Shown: piece after piece, positions 23,023-32,468 of the stretch
Layout of the letters: every line of letters begins with the position of its first letter
Numbering within the stretch: position 1 is the stretch's first letter
DNA from: Pseudaquabacterium terrae
GTDB taxonomy: Bacteria > Pseudomonadota > Gammaproteobacteria > Burkholderiales > Burkholderiaceae_C
Length of the DNA: 64,000 nucleotides
Assembly (NCBI RefSeq): GCF_013266755.1
Contig: NZ_JABRWJ010000010.1
Span: 62,001-126,000, forward strand
Direction: 5' to 3'
Notes under the pieces: model-generated
What the model was told of the DNA's origin: nothing
Seen by the model: the letters and a program-made list of their open reading frames with translations, nothing else
Databases searched by the model: none
Made by a program: the position numbers and the translations under genes

Positions 23023-26000
23023 ATGAACACGTCCCTGGGCATCTCCGGCCGCATCGCCGCGTTCTTCCAGTCGGCGCAGATCACGCCGCTGCTGGCGCTG
23101 GTGGCGCTGCTGCTCGGCGCCTTCGCGGTGATGGTCACGCCGCGCGAGGAAGAGCCGCAGATCAACGTGACCATGGCCAACGTGATGATCCCGTTCCCCG
23201 GCGCGTCGGTACGCGACGTGGAGCAGATGGTGGCCACGCCGGCCGAGCAGGTGCTGTCGCAGATCGCCGGCATCGAGCACGTGATGTCGGTCTCGCGCCC
23301 GGGATTGGCCGTGATCACGGTGCAGTTCAAGGTCGGCGTTCCGCGCACCGAGGCCCTGGTGCGGTTGTACGACACCGTCAATGCCAATGCCGACTGGCTG
23401 CCGCGTGGCTTGGGCGTGGGCGAGCCGCTGATCAAGCCCAAGGGCATCGATGACGTGCCCATCGTCACGCTCACGCTCTTCACGAAGAACGAGGCCAGCG
23501 GCGCCTTCGACCTGGAGCGGGTGGCCCACAGCGTGGAGGCCGACCTGAAGCGCGTGCCCGGCACGCGCGAGGTGGCGACCCTCGGCGGCCCGGGCCGCGC
23601 GGTGCTGATCGAGATCGATCCCGCCCGCCTGGCCGGCGCCGGCACCACCGTGGCCGATCTGCGCAACGCGCTGCAGTCGGCCAATCTCGGCATGCCGGTG
23701 GGCGAGCTGCTGGGCGGCAACCGCTCGGTGGCGCTGGAAGCCGGGCCCTTCCTGCGCGATGCGCGCGAGGTGGGCGAGCTGGTGGTCGGCGTGCATGCCG
23801 GCAAGCCGGTGTTCCTGCAGGACGTGGCCACCGTGCGCGATGGTGCGCTGCCCGCGCAGCGCTACGTGTGGCACGGCATCGCCGGCGCGAAGGGCGAGGA
23901 CAAGGGCGGCGAGTTTCCGGCAGTCACGCTGGCGATCACCAAGAAGCCGGGCGAGAACGCCATCGATGTCGCCGACGCGGTGATGCGCCGCATCGCGGGA
24001 CTGCGCAACACCGTGATCCCGCACGGCGTCGAGGTGGCCGAGACGCGCAACTACGGCGCCACCGCCAACGACAAGGCGCGCAAGCTGATCCAGAAGCTGC
24101 TGTTCGCCACCGCCTCGGTGGTGGCGCTGGTCTTCGTCGCGCTCGGCCGCCGCGAGGCCGCGATCGTCGGCGCGGCCGTGATCCTGACGCTCACCGTGAC
24201 GCTGTTTGCCTCCTGGGCCTGGGGCTTCACGCTCAACCGGGTGTCGCTGTTCGCGCTGATCTTCTCGATCGGCATCCTGGTGGACGACGCGATCGTGGTG
24301 GTGGAGAACATCCACCGCCACCAGGCGCTGCATCCGGACCGCACGCTGGCCCAGCTGATCCCCGGCGCGGTCGACGAGGTCGGCGGCCCGACCATCCTGG
24401 CCACCTTGACGGTGATCGCCGCGCTGCTGCCGATGGCCTTCGTCTCCGGGCTGATGGGGCCCTACATGAGCCCGATCCCGATCAACGCCAGCATGGGCAT
24501 GCTGCTGTCGCTGGCCATCGCCTTCATCGTCACGCCGTGGCTGGCGCGGCTGTGGATGAAGCACGCGCCCGCAGGGCGCCACGACACGAAGACGGGGGCG
24601 CACGCCGCCGCTGCGCCCGGTGCGCAGCAGCCCGTCGCACATCACGGTCTGGCGGCCCGCCTCGGCCCGCTCTTCGCGGCGGTGTTCCGCCCGCTGCTGG
24701 ACGAGCGCCGCGGCGCGCGCAACCGCGCCCTGCTGGGCGCCGGCGTGGCCGCGCTGATCGCCGTGTCGCTGGCGCTGCCGGCACTCGGCCTGGTGGTGCT
24801 GAAGATGCTGCCCTTCGACAACAAGTCGGAGCTGCAGGTCATCGTCGACATGCCGGCCGGCACGCCGGTGGAGCAGACAGCCGCGGTGCTGCGCGAGCTG
24901 GCCGCTCACCTCGCGCGTCAGCCCGAGGTGACCGACTACCAGGCCTACGCCGGCACCGCCGCGCCCATCAACTTCAACGGCCTGGTGCGGCAGTACTACC
25001 TGCGCTCGGGCGGCGAGGTCGGCGACCTGCAGGTGAACCTGGTCGACAAGCACGCGCGCAGCGAGCAGAGCCACGCCATCGCGATGCGCCTGCGCCCGCA
25101 GCTGCAGAAGATCGGCCGGCGCTTCGGCGCGAACGTGAAAGTGGTGGAAGTGCCGCCGGGCCCGCCGGTGCTGGCGCCGATCGTCGCCGAGGTCTACGGC
25201 CCCGACGCCGATGGGCGGCGCCAGGTCGCCCAGGCGGTGCGCGCGGTGTTCGAGAAGACACCCGGCATCGTCGACGTCGACGACAGCAGCATCGCCGCCG
25301 CGCCGCGCAAGCTGCTGCTGGTGGACCGCCGCAAGGCGGCGATGCTGGGCGTGCCGCAGAGCGCCATCGTCAGCACGCTGCGCGCGGGGCTGGCCGGCGA
25401 GGCCGCGGCCTGGCTGCACGATCAAAGCAAGTACCCGGCGGCGGCCCTGCTGCAGCTGCCCGCCGCGGCGCAGGGCGAGCTGGACCTGCTGCTGCAGCTG
25501 GCAGTGCGCGGCGCGGCCGGCCAGCTGGTACCGATCCGCGAGCTGGTCACGGTGAGCGACACGCAGCGCGAGCAGCCGGTGCACCACAAGGACCTGCTAC
25601 CGGTGAACTTCGTCGTCGCCGACATGGCCGGCGCGCTGGACAGCCCGCTGTACGGCATGTTCAGGATGCGCGGCGCGCTGCAGGCCATCGCGACGCCGGA
25701 CGGCGGCCGCCTGGCCGAGTACTTCATCCGCCAGCCCGACGATGCCTGGCGCGGCTACGCCATCAAGTGGGACGGCGAGTGGCAGATCACCTACGAGACC
25801 TTCCGCGACATGGGCGCGGCCTACGCGGTCGGGCTGATCCTGATCTACCTGCTGGTGGTGGCGCAGTTCGGTTCGTACCTGACGCCGCTGATCATCATGG
25901 CGCCGATCCCGCTGACCATCGTCGGCGTGATGCCGGGCCACGCGCTGCTGGGCGCGCAGTTCACCGCCACCAGCATGATCGGCATGATCGCACTGGCCGG

Positions 26001-26322
26001 CATCATCGTGCGCAACTCGATCCTGCTGGTCGACTTCATCGGCCTGCAGCGCGCGCAGGGCGTGGCGCTGAAGGACGCGGTGGTGCGATCGGCCGCCACG
26101 CGCGCGCAGCCCATCGCGCTGACCGGCCTGGCCGCGATGCTGGGCGCCTTGTTCATCCTCGACGACCCGATCTTCAACGGCTTGGGCGTCTCGCTGATCT
26201 TCGGCATCCTGGTCAGCACGGTGCTGACGCTGGTGGTGATCCCGCTGCTCTATTTCGTCGCGTACCGCCGGGCCCCGGCGGACGTGCCCGCCGTGTCCAC
26301 CCCTGAAGGAGCCCCCACATGA
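23023..26322 (+). CDS. RND-family efflux pump, inner-membrane transporter
   Basis: A 1099-residue proton-driven pump with 12 helices and two large periplasmic loops. Signatures are the start [40 protein letters not shown], and the proton-relay helix GILVDDAIVVVENIHRHQ. The mirrored C-terminal half has GMIALAGIIVRNSILLVDF. AAGGGA upstream fixes the ATG at 23023. A hydrophilic insert at about residues 515-550 (HDTKTGAHAAAAPGAQQ) links the halves. The substrate is unknown; control by an ArsR-type repressor with Cys suggests a metal or thiol-reactive compound. Confidence 0.93.
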   Translation: MNTSLGISGRIAAFFQSAQITPLLALVALLLGAFAVMVTPREEEPQINVTMANVMIPFPGASVRDVEQMVATPAEQVLSQIAGIEHVMSVSRPGLAVITVQFKVGVPRTEALVRLYDTVNANADWLPRGLGVGEPLIKPKGIDDVPIVTLTLFTKNEASGAFDLERVAHSVEADLKRVPGTREVATLGGPGRAVLIEIDPARLAGAGTTVADLRNALQSANLGMPVGELLGGNRSVALEAGPFLRDAREVGELVVGVHAGKPVFLQDVATVRDGALPAQRYVWHGIAGAKGEDKGGEFPAVTLAITKKPGENAIDVADAVMRRIAGLRNTVIPHGVEVAETRNYGATANDKARKLIQKLLFATASVVALVFVALGRREAAIVGAAVILTLTVTLFASWAWGFTLNRVSLFALIFSIGILVDDAIVVVENIHRHQALHPDRTLAQLIPGAVDEVGGPTILATLTVIAALLPMAFVSGLMGPYMSPIPINASMGMLLSLAIAFIVTPWLARLWMKHAPAGRHDTKTGAHAAAAPGAQQPVAHHGLAARLGPLFAAVFRPLLDERRGARNRALLGAGVAALIAVSLALPALGLVVLKMLPFDNKSELQVIVDMPAGTPVEQTAAVLRELAAHLARQPEVTDYQAYAGTAAPINFNGLVRQYYLRSGGEVGDLQVNLVDKHARSEQSHAIAMRLRPQLQKIGRRFGANVKVVEVPPGPPVLAPIVAEVYGPDADGRRQVAQAVRAVFEKTPGIVDVDDSSIAAAPRKLLLVDRRKAAMLGVPQSAIVSTLRAGLAGEAAAWLHDQSKYPAAALLQLPAAAQGELDLLLQLAVRGAAGQLVPIRELVTVSDTQREQPVHHKDLLPVNFVVADMAGALDSPLYGMFRMRGALQAIATPDGGRLAEYFIRQPDDAWRGYAIKWDGEWQITYETFRDMGAAYAVGLILIYLLVVAQFGSYLTPLIIMAPIPLTIVGVMPGHALLGAQFTATSMIGMIALAGIIVRNSILLVDFIGLQRAQGVALKDAVVRSAATRAQPIALTGLAAMLGALFILDDPIFNGLGVSLIFGILVSTVLTLVVIPLLYFVAYRRAPADVPAVSTPEGAPT

Positions 26323-26528
26323 CTTCCTGGCAAATCGTTCGCCTGTTCGCAGGCACGTTCATCCTCGTCTCGCTCGCGCTCGGCGTGCCGGGCAGCCCGC
26401 TCTTCGTGAGCCCCTGGTGGCTGGCGTTCACCGCCTTCGTCGGCGCCAACCTGCTGCAGAGCGCGCTCACCCGCTGGTGCCCGCTGGAGATCATCCTGCG
26501 CAAGCTCGGCGTTCGAGCCGGCTGCTGA
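26319..26528 (+). CDS. DUF2892 (YgaP-like) small membrane protein
   Basis: A 69-residue protein with two helices: MTSWQIVRLFAGTFILVSLAL, then WWLAFTAFVGANLLQSAL, and a final segment TRWCPLEIILRKLGV. The CPLE motif after helix 2 is conserved in DUF2892, the membrane-anchor half of YgaP rhodaneses. Its start overlaps the pump stop (ATGA), so it belongs to the efflux operon. Sulfur- or thiol-linked stress is a reasonable guess from the YgaP connection. Confidence 0.85.
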   Translation: MTSWQIVRLFAGTFILVSLALGVPGSPLFVSPWWLAFTAFVGANLLQSALTRWCPLEIILRKLGVRAGC

Positions 26529-26547
26529 CGGTGGACCGATGCCATCG

Positions 26548-27606
26548 TCACTGCTTGCGCAGCAGGTGCCAGACGGCGATGAACATGGCCGCGACGGCCG
26601 GCCCCACGACGAAGCCGTTGATGCCGAGCAGCGCCATGCCGCCGAGTGTCGTGATCATCACCAGGTAGTCGGGCATCCGGGTGTCCTTGCCGATGAGCAC
26701 CGGCCGCAGCAGGTTGTCCACGACGCCTATCACCAGCACGCCGTAGGCGATCAGCCCGACGCCCTGCCAGAGGGCCCCCGTCAGGAGCAGGTAGCCGGCG
26801 ACCGGCAGCCACACCAGCGCGGGGCCGACGGCGGGCAGCAGCGACAGGAAGGCCATCAGCACGGCCCACAGCAGGGCACCGTGCACATCGAGGTACCAGA
26901 AGGCGATGCCGCCCAGTGCGCCCTGAACGGCCGCGACGACCAGGGTGCCCTTGACCGTCGCGCGCACGACGGCGCTGAAGGTGTCCAGTAGCTCCTGCTT
27001 GTGGGCTGGTGCGAGCGGGACCGCGTCCCTCAGCGTACGCACGATGTCCTCGCCGTCGCGGATCAGGAAGAAGGCGAGGTACAGCATGACGAACAGGCCG
27101 ACGACGAATTCGAAAGTGTCCTGCCCGATGTTCAGCGCCTGGGTCGCGAGGAAGCGGCTCGCCTGCGTCAATGCAGTGGTCAAGCGCTGCTGCAGGGCAT
27201 CGAAGTCGGCGAGCCCGACGCGATCGAGCAGCGCTGTCATCCACGCCGGCAGCGCCTCGAATGCGCCGCGCAGCGAGGCAGCGACATTCACCTCGCCCGA
27301 CTGCACGCGCTGGACCACTCCCGCCGCTTCGCGCGCCAGCGACGTTGCGACGATGGCCGACGGAATGACCACGATCAGCAGCGCCAGCAGCAGTGTCACC
27401 AGCGCCGCCGGCGTTCGGCGGCGTCCGAGCCGGGCCAGCAGGCGACGATGCACGGGTTCGAACAGCAGCGCCACGATCGCGGCCCACAGGATGGCGCCGT
27501 AGAAGGGCAGCAGGATCCATCCAAGACCGACGGACACGGCGATGACCAGCACCCAGAGTGTCCGGTTCTCGCGGGTGGCGGAGGTGCTGGGGTCGGATGG
27601 CTTCAT
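26548..27606 (-). CDS. AI-2E family (PerM/TqsA-type) membrane permease
   Basis: A 352-residue protein with about eight helices and the family layout: paired N-terminal helices (LWVLVIAVSVGLGWILLPF), a cytoplasmic domain around residues 100-160, and a conserved C-terminal block. Family motifs seen are FFLIRDGEDI, LPAVGPALVWLP, and DNLLRPVLIG...GMALLGINGFVVGP. Members export autoinducer-2 or act in Na+/H+ antiport; the substrate here is unknown. It is convergent with the efflux operon (19-base gap) and stands alone. Confidence 0.9.
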   Translation of the reverse strand: MKPSDPSTSATRENRTLWVLVIAVSVGLGWILLPFYGAILWAAIVALLFEPVHRRLLARLGRRRTPAALVTLLLALLIVVIPSAIVATSLAREAAGVVQRVQSGEVNVAASLRGAFEALPAWMTALLDRVGLADFDALQQRLTTALTQASRFLATQALNIGQDTFEFVVGLFVMLYLAFFLIRDGEDIVRTLRDAVPLAPAHKQELLDTFSAVVRATVKGTLVVAAVQGALGGIAFWYLDVHGALLWAVLMAFLSLLPAVGPALVWLPVAGYLLLTGALWQGVGLIAYGVLVIGVVDNLLRPVLIGKDTRMPDYLVMITTLGGMALLGINGFVVGPAVAAMFIAVWHLLRKQ

Positions 27607-27690
27607 CGAAGTTCACTGGAGCAAGTCGTCCTCCCGGCCACCGCCTCCGCGGCCCGGCCCGATCGCCAGGACGCCGCCAACGCGCGCGGC

Positions 27691-28641
27691 CTAGAACCGC
27701 ATCTTCATGCCCAGGCCCAGCGCCCACACCGCCTGGCGCCGGGCGGCAGCATCCGGACGGGCCCAGAAGCGGCCGACGATCAGCTCGCCGTGCAGCCAGC
27801 TGCGGTGCAGGGGCTGCTGCCAGCGAGTCTGCACGCCCCATTCGCGCACCGCCACGCCCGAGCCGGTGAGGCCGTTGACGATGCCCTCCACCGAGCCCCG
27901 GCGTTCCGAGCCGAAATCCTTGATCAGCCCGAGGTCGCTGGACCAGTCGAATTCCTTGCTGCGCTGCGTGATCGTGGCGGCGCTCAACCAGCGCAACGCC
28001 AATGTCCGCGAGAACGGTCGCTCGTAGGACAGCGCGGTGGTGGATCCGAGGTGATCGGCCAGGGTCCAGAACAGCGTCTCCCGAAATTCGACCAGTCCGC
28101 GCTGCCCCACTGGCCAGCGCTGGTGGAAGCGGGCCTGGGCATAGGGCTTGAGCCCGCCGCGCAGGCCGAGCCGGAAATCCACGTTCTCGCGCCAGTCGTA
28201 GCCCAGGCCGGCGAAGAAGCTGCGCTCCGCGCGTCGTTCGGATTGCAGCCGGTCCTGCCGGGTGAAGGCCGCGGGCGTGTCGGTCACCAGTTCGCGCTCG
28301 TCGTCGCGGCCCAGGAACAGATACGTGCTGCGCTCGACGTTCGGCAGCCGGAACCGGGCGTTGAAGCGCAGGCTGAACTCGGTGCCCTCGTCGCGGCGAT
28401 GCAGCAGGTTCAGGACCACGCGGCCGTCGGTCACCTTGCCGCCTTCCTCGAAAGGCCGGTCGCCGAACCAGCTGTCCACGCTGCGCGCCAGCCACTCGGC
28501 GGTGGAGCGGACGCTGTCGCGGGCGGCATCGAACACGTCCGGCCCGGTCGCGGCGGGGGCGGTTGGCGACTGCGCCGCCACGGGCGGCGGCCAGGCCGCG
28601 ACCAGGCACAGCGGCAAGAGGAGCAACCGAGACTTCTGCAT
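27691..28641 (-). CDS. exported beta-rich protein of unknown function
   Basis: A 316-residue protein with a signal peptide (MQKSRLLLLPLCLVAAWPPPVAAQ). The mature part starts with a helical stretch (DVFDAARDSVRSTAEWLARSVDSWFGD) and then shows alternating strands such as EFSLRFNARFRLPN, YLFLGRDD and FRLGLRGGLKPYAQARFHQR. It ends LGLGMKMRF with a terminal Phe, all features of outer-membrane beta-barrels. I do not recognise a named family. It lies on the same strand as, and 67 bases after, the metallothionein-like gene. Confidence 0.75.
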   Translation of the reverse strand: MQKSRLLLLPLCLVAAWPPPVAAQSPTAPAATGPDVFDAARDSVRSTAEWLARSVDSWFGDRPFEEGGKVTDGRVVLNLLHRRDEGTEFSLRFNARFRLPNVERSTYLFLGRDDERELVTDTPAAFTRQDRLQSERRAERSFFAGLGYDWRENVDFRLGLRGGLKPYAQARFHQRWPVGQRGLVEFRETLFWTLADHLGSTTALSYERPFSRTLALRWLSAATITQRSKEFDWSSDLGLIKDFGSERRGSVEGIVNGLTGSGVAVREWGVQTRWQQPLHRSWLHGELIVGRFWARPDAAARRQAVWALGLGMKMRF

Positions 28642-28684
28642 GCGCAATGCTCGCGCACTTTTGGGTTGCGCGGGCGGAGGCACG

Positions 28685-28701
28685 CGGCGCTTTCAGCGCC
28701 G
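28685..28701. terminator. hairpin after the metallothionein-like gene
   Basis: CGGCGCT-TTC-AGCGCCG, seven-base perfect arms, begins 8 bases after the stop of the Cys-rich peptide gene on the minus strand. No T-run follows, so termination is uncertain. Confidence 0.3.
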
Positions 28702-28708
28702 GTTGTGC

Positions 28709-28894
28709 TCAGGACTGCAGCGGACCGCACAGGCAGCCCTGTTCCGCGGCGTCGCAGCCGCAGCGCGGGCCGCAGGCGCACGACGGGCTCGCGGCCACGG
28801 CCGGCGGCGCGGTTTGCGCGTGCTGGCAGCCGCAACGGCAGCTGGCGCCGGGGCAGTCGATGCATTGGCACGAAGGGGTGGCGGCAACATTCAT
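28709..28894 (-). CDS. metallothionein-like Cys-rich peptide
   Basis: A 61-residue peptide with 12 Cys (9, 11, 14, 19, 21, 23, 39, 41, 45, 47, 54, 56) arranged as CQCIDC, CRCGC, CACGPRCGC and CLC, with a Pro/Ala-rich spacer between two clusters. C-x-C and C-x2-C spacing with one His (residue 25) and no aromatic residues is what metallothioneins look like; such proteins bind Zn, Cd or Cu in the cytoplasm. AGGAG stands just before the ATG, so it is surely translated. It is divergent from an AraC gene with a His-rich N-terminus, a likely regulator. The layout of the Cys differs from cyanobacterial SmtA, so it may be a separate family. Confidence 0.75.
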   Translation of the reverse strand: MNVAATPSCQCIDCPGASCRCGCQHAQTAPPAVAASPSCACGPRCGCDAAEQGCLCGPLQS

Positions 28895-29023
28895 GAGGAT
28901 CTCCTGAGGGGTTGAAACATCGAATCCGGCGGATCCGTGAGTTGAATTCTGGTCATCCGGCCCGTTCGCGACTTGAACGAAACGGCTGTTCTCATAGACT
29001 TCGCCGCGAAGGGCAGACGACGC

Positions 29024-29824
29024 ATGGACATGCACCCGCCGATCGAGACCGGCGCCACGGCGTCGCGTCGCCCTGTGGCGGGCGTCGGCCGCGTGCTTCT
29101 GTGGAGCGGCGGCAGCCTGTGGATCGGCCGCCAGGCGGGGCGCGTGGAGCGGCATGCGCACCACGCGGTGCAGATCACGCTGGCGCTCGATGCCAGCTTT
29201 CGCATGCGCGGCGACGCGGCCGATTGGCACGAGCACCACGGCGCCATCGTGATGCCGCACCACGCGCACCAGTTCGACGGTTGCGGCCACGCGGTGGTGC
29301 ACCTGTTCGTCGAGCCGGAGGCAGCGCCGGGCAGGGTGCTGCTGCAGCGCCACGCTTCGACCGCCATCGCCGACCTGCCTCGGGACATCGTCGACGCACT
29401 GGTGCGTCCGCTGCGCCACGCGCACGCGCAGCGCGCCCACGACGAGACGCTGGTGGCGCTGGCCAGGCAGGCCATTGCCGAGCTCGCCGGGCCGGCGCCC
29501 GCGCCGGGCAGCGTCGATCCGCGCATCGGCCGCAGCATCGCGTGGGTGCGCCAGCGGCTCGATGCGCCGTTGTCACTCGCCGATGCTGCCGCCGTCGCCC
29601 ACCTGTCGCCGAGCCGCTTCCGGCACCTGTTCGTCGCGCAGACCGGCATCTCGTTTCGCGCCTACCTGCTGTGGGCACGCGTGGAGACGGCGGTGGCGGC
29701 CGCGATGGCCGGGCAATCGTGGACGGCGGCGGCGCAGCATGCCGGCTTCGCCGACTCCGCGCACCTGAGCCGAACCTGCCGGCGCATGTTCGGCATCGCG
29801 CCGGCCACCCTGGTGCGCGAGTAA
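29024..29824 (+). CDS. AraC-family regulator with His-rich cupin domain
   Basis: A 266-residue regulator. The N-terminal half is a cupin-like sensor with many His (VERHAHHAVQITL, DWHEHHGAIVMPHHAHQF, CGHAVVHLF). The C-terminal 100 residues carry two helix-turn-helix units (LSLADAAAVAHLSPSRFRHLF and SWTAAAQHAGFADSAHLSRTCRRMFG). The ATG at 29024 was chosen over an upstream TTG at 28973. It is divergent from the Cys-rich peptide gene, with 129 bases between. The His could bind a metal or simply form the cupin pocket; metal control is inferred. Confidence 0.85.
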   Translation: MDMHPPIETGATASRRPVAGVGRVLLWSGGSLWIGRQAGRVERHAHHAVQITLALDASFRMRGDAADWHEHHGAIVMPHHAHQFDGCGHAVVHLFVEPEAAPGRVLLQRHASTAIADLPRDIVDALVRPLRHAHAQRAHDETLVALARQAIAELAGPAPAPGSVDPRIGRSIAWVRQRLDAPLSLADAAAVAHLSPSRFRHLFVAQTGISFRAYLLWARVETAVAAAMAGQSWTAAAQHAGFADSAHLSRTCRRMFGIAPATLVRE

Positions 29825-29846
29825 GCCGCGCGCCGATGGGCCGGTC

Positions 29847-32459
29847 TCAAGCGCCGAGCACGTGCAGCGCAGCCCGCACGATGCTCGACGCATCGACTTC
29901 GAAGAAGCTGCGCAGGGCCGCACGCGTATCGCTGCGCCCGAATCCATCGGTCCCCAGCGTCAGATAGCGCCGGCCTTCGGGCAACCAGGCGCGTACGCTC
30001 TCCGCAACGGCTCGCACGTAGTCCGTCGCCGCGACGATGGGCGCATGGCCCGCGCCCAGCTGTCTGGCGATGAACGGCACGGTGACCGGTTCACCGCGCT
30101 GCGCGGCAGCGCTGCATGCCGCGCCATCGCGCGCCAGCTCGCTCCAGCTCGTGACGCTGAAGACTTCGGCCGCAATGCCCTGCGCCCCCAGTTGCTGCGC
30201 AGCGCGCACCACCTCAGTGAGGATTGCGCCCGAGCCCAGCAGCGTGACTTGCGGCGTGCGACTGTCGGCCGGGAACACGCCAAGGCGATAACAACCGCGC
30301 AGCACGTCGTCCGTCACGCCCGGCGGCAGGCTGGGCTGCGCGTAGTTCTCGTTCATCAGCGTGACGTAGTAGAAGACGTCCTTCTGCTCGACCATCATCT
30401 CCCGGATGCCGGCATCGACGATCACCGCCATCTCGCCGGCAAACGCCGGGTCGTAGGCCTTGCAGTTCGGGATCGTCGCGGCCACGAGATGGCTGGTGCC
30501 GTCCTGGTGCTGCAGGCCCTCGCCGCCGAGCGTCGTGCGACCCGAGGTGGCGCCGAGGAGGAAGCCGCGCGCGCGCTGGTCGGCGGCGGCCCAGATCTGG
30601 TCGCCCACGCGTTGAAAGCCGAACATCGAGTAGTAGATGTAGAACGGCAGCATGGCCAGCCCGTGCACGCTGTAGCTGGTGGCCGCCGCGGTCCAGCTGG
30701 CGATGGCGCCGGCCTCGCTGATGCCTTCCTCGAGGATCTGGCCGTCGGTGGCCTCGCGGTAGCTGAGGATCGTGTCGATGTCCTCCGGCGCATAACGCTG
30801 GCCGACGCTCGAGTAGATGCCGACCTGCTTGAACAGGTTCGCCATGCCGAAGGTGCGCGCCTCGTCGGCGACGATGGGCACGACGCGAGGACCGAGCACC
30901 GCGTCCTTCAGCAGTGCGCCGAGCAGGCGCACGAACGCCATCGTCGTGCTCATCTCCTTGCCGTCGGCAGCCAGCGCGAACTGCGCGTAGGCGGCGATGT
31001 CGGGCTTGGGCACCACGGCACAGTCCGCTGCTCGCCGCGGCATCGAGCCGCCGAGTTCGTGGCGCCGCGCCTGGAGGTACTGCATCTCCGGGCTGGTGTC
31101 GCCCGGCCTGAAGAAGGTGAGCGACGTGGCCTCCTCGTCGCTGAGCGGCAGATTGAAGCGATTGCGGAAGCCGATCAGGTCGGCATCCTCGAACTTCTTG
31201 TGCGAGTGCGTGGTCATCCTGCCTTGCCCCGCGCCCATGCCGTAGCCCTTCTTCGTGTGGGCCAGGATCACGGTGGGCTGTCCCCTGTGAGCGGCGGCCG
31301 CGGCATAGGCGGCGTGGATCTTCACGATGTCGTGACCGCCGCGCTTCAGGCGGTCGATCTGCTCGTCGGTCATGCCCTGGACGAGTTGGCGCAGCGCTTC
31401 GTTCCGGCCGAAGAAGTTGTCCCGATTGAAACGTCCGTCCTTCGCGGCGAAGGTCTGCATCTGGCCATCGACGGTGTCGGCGAGCGCGTGCACCAACGCG
31501 CCGCTGGTGTCGCGGGCGAACAGGCCGTCCCAGTCGCTGCCCCACAGCAGCTTGACGACGTTCCAGCCGGCACCGGCGAAGAGTTGCTCGAGCTCGTCGA
31601 TGATGCGGCCGTTGCCGCGAACCGGCCCGTCCAGGCGCTGCAGATTGCAGTTCACGACCCAGACCAGGTTGTCCAGCTTCTCGCGCGCGGCGAGCGTCAG
31701 CGCGCTCATCGACTCGGGTTCGTCCATCTCGCCATCGCCGAACACGCCCCACACCTTGCGCGCGCTGCAATCGAGCAGCCGGCGATCCGTGAGATAGCGC
31801 ATGAAGCGAGCGTGGTAGATCGAGCTGATCGGGCCGATGCCCATCGAGCCGGTCGGAAACTGCCAGAAGTCCGGCATCAGCCAGGGATGCGGATAGCTGC
31901 TCAGGCCGCGTGCGCCTTCGCCCTCGCTGAAGGACGGGGCGCTCAGTTCCTGCCGGTAGTGCTTCAGGTCGTCTTCGCTCAGCCGGCCTTCGAGGAAGGC
32001 GCGCGCGTACACGCCGGGCGCGCTGTGCGGCTGGAAGAAGACGAGATCGCCGCCGTGATGCGCGCAGCGCGCATGGAAGAAGTGGTTGAAGCCGGTCTCG
32101 AAGAGATCGGCGGCGCTCGCGTAGCTGGCGATGTGGCCGCCGAGCTCACCGTAGGAGTGGTTGGCGCGGACCACCATGGCCAGCGCGTTCCACCGCATCA
32201 GCGAAGCCAGCCGCTCTTCGATCGCCAGGTCGCCGGGAAAGGGCGCTTGGGCCTCGACGGCGATCGTGTTCACATAGGGCGTCACCAGCTCGGGTTGCCA
32301 GCCGATGCGTTGCTGCCGCGCGAGGCGCGCCAGTTGATCGAGCATCCATCGAGCACGCTGGGGGCCATGGGCGGCGATCAGCGCCTGGAACGCATCGCGC
32401 CATTCGGCGGTCTCGCCGGGATCGGCATCGTGCGTGTCGTCGAGCGGATCAGGGTTCAT
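29847..32459 (-). CDS. AceE-type 2-oxoacid dehydrogenase E1 (homodimeric)
   Basis: An 870-residue thiamine diphosphate enzyme of the pyruvate dehydrogenase E1 family (E. coli AceE, 887). Motifs are HANHSYG-like VRANHSYGELGGHIASYAS, the ThDP-binding GDGEMDEPE with NCNLQRLDGPVRGN, and GEGLQHQDGTSHL. It decarboxylates a 2-oxoacid and hands the acyl group to an E2 lipoyl protein. No E2 or E3 gene is nearby, so it must share those of another complex. It stands with a Bug protein and a threonine synthase-like enzyme, so 2-oxobutanoate (as for P. putida MdeB) is as likely a substrate as pyruvate; this is inferred from context. Confidence 0.88.
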   Translation of the reverse strand: MNPDPLDDTHDADPGETAEWRDAFQALIAAHGPQRARWMLDQLARLARQQRIGWQPELVTPYVNTIAVEAQAPFPGDLAIEERLASLMRWNALAMVVRANHSYGELGGHIASYASAADLFETGFNHFFHARCAHHGGDLVFFQPHSAPGVYARAFLEGRLSEDDLKHYRQELSAPSFSEGEGARGLSSYPHPWLMPDFWQFPTGSMGIGPISSIYHARFMRYLTDRRLLDCSARKVWGVFGDGEMDEPESMSALTLAAREKLDNLVWVVNCNLQRLDGPVRGNGRIIDELEQLFAGAGWNVVKLLWGSDWDGLFARDTSGALVHALADTVDGQMQTFAAKDGRFNRDNFFGRNEALRQLVQGMTDEQIDRLKRGGHDIVKIHAAYAAAAAHRGQPTVILAHTKKGYGMGAGQGRMTTHSHKKFEDADLIGFRNRFNLPLSDEEATSLTFFRPGDTSPEMQYLQARRHELGGSMPRRAADCAVVPKPDIAAYAQFALAADGKEMSTTMAFVRLLGALLKDAVLGPRVVPIVADEARTFGMANLFKQVGIYSSVGQRYAPEDIDTILSYREATDGQILEEGISEAGAIASWTAAATSYSVHGLAMLPFYIYYSMFGFQRVGDQIWAAADQRARGFLLGATSGRTTLGGEGLQHQDGTSHLVAATIPNCKAYDPAFAGEMAVIVDAGIREMMVEQKDVFYYVTLMNENYAQPSLPPGVTDDVLRGCYRLGVFPADSRTPQVTLLGSGAILTEVVRAAQQLGAQGIAAEVFSVTSWSELARDGAACSAAAQRGEPVTVPFIARQLGAGHAPIVAATDYVRAVAESVRAWLPEGRRYLTLGTDGFGRSDTRAALRSFFEVDASSIVRAALHVLGA

Positions 32460-32468
32460 TCGGTTTCG

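Noticed and set aside
22870-25587. A 905-codon open frame antisense to the RND pump gene
   Set aside because: Low-complexity His/Arg/Gln-rich translation with no known domain; the opposite strand is a clear RND transporter.
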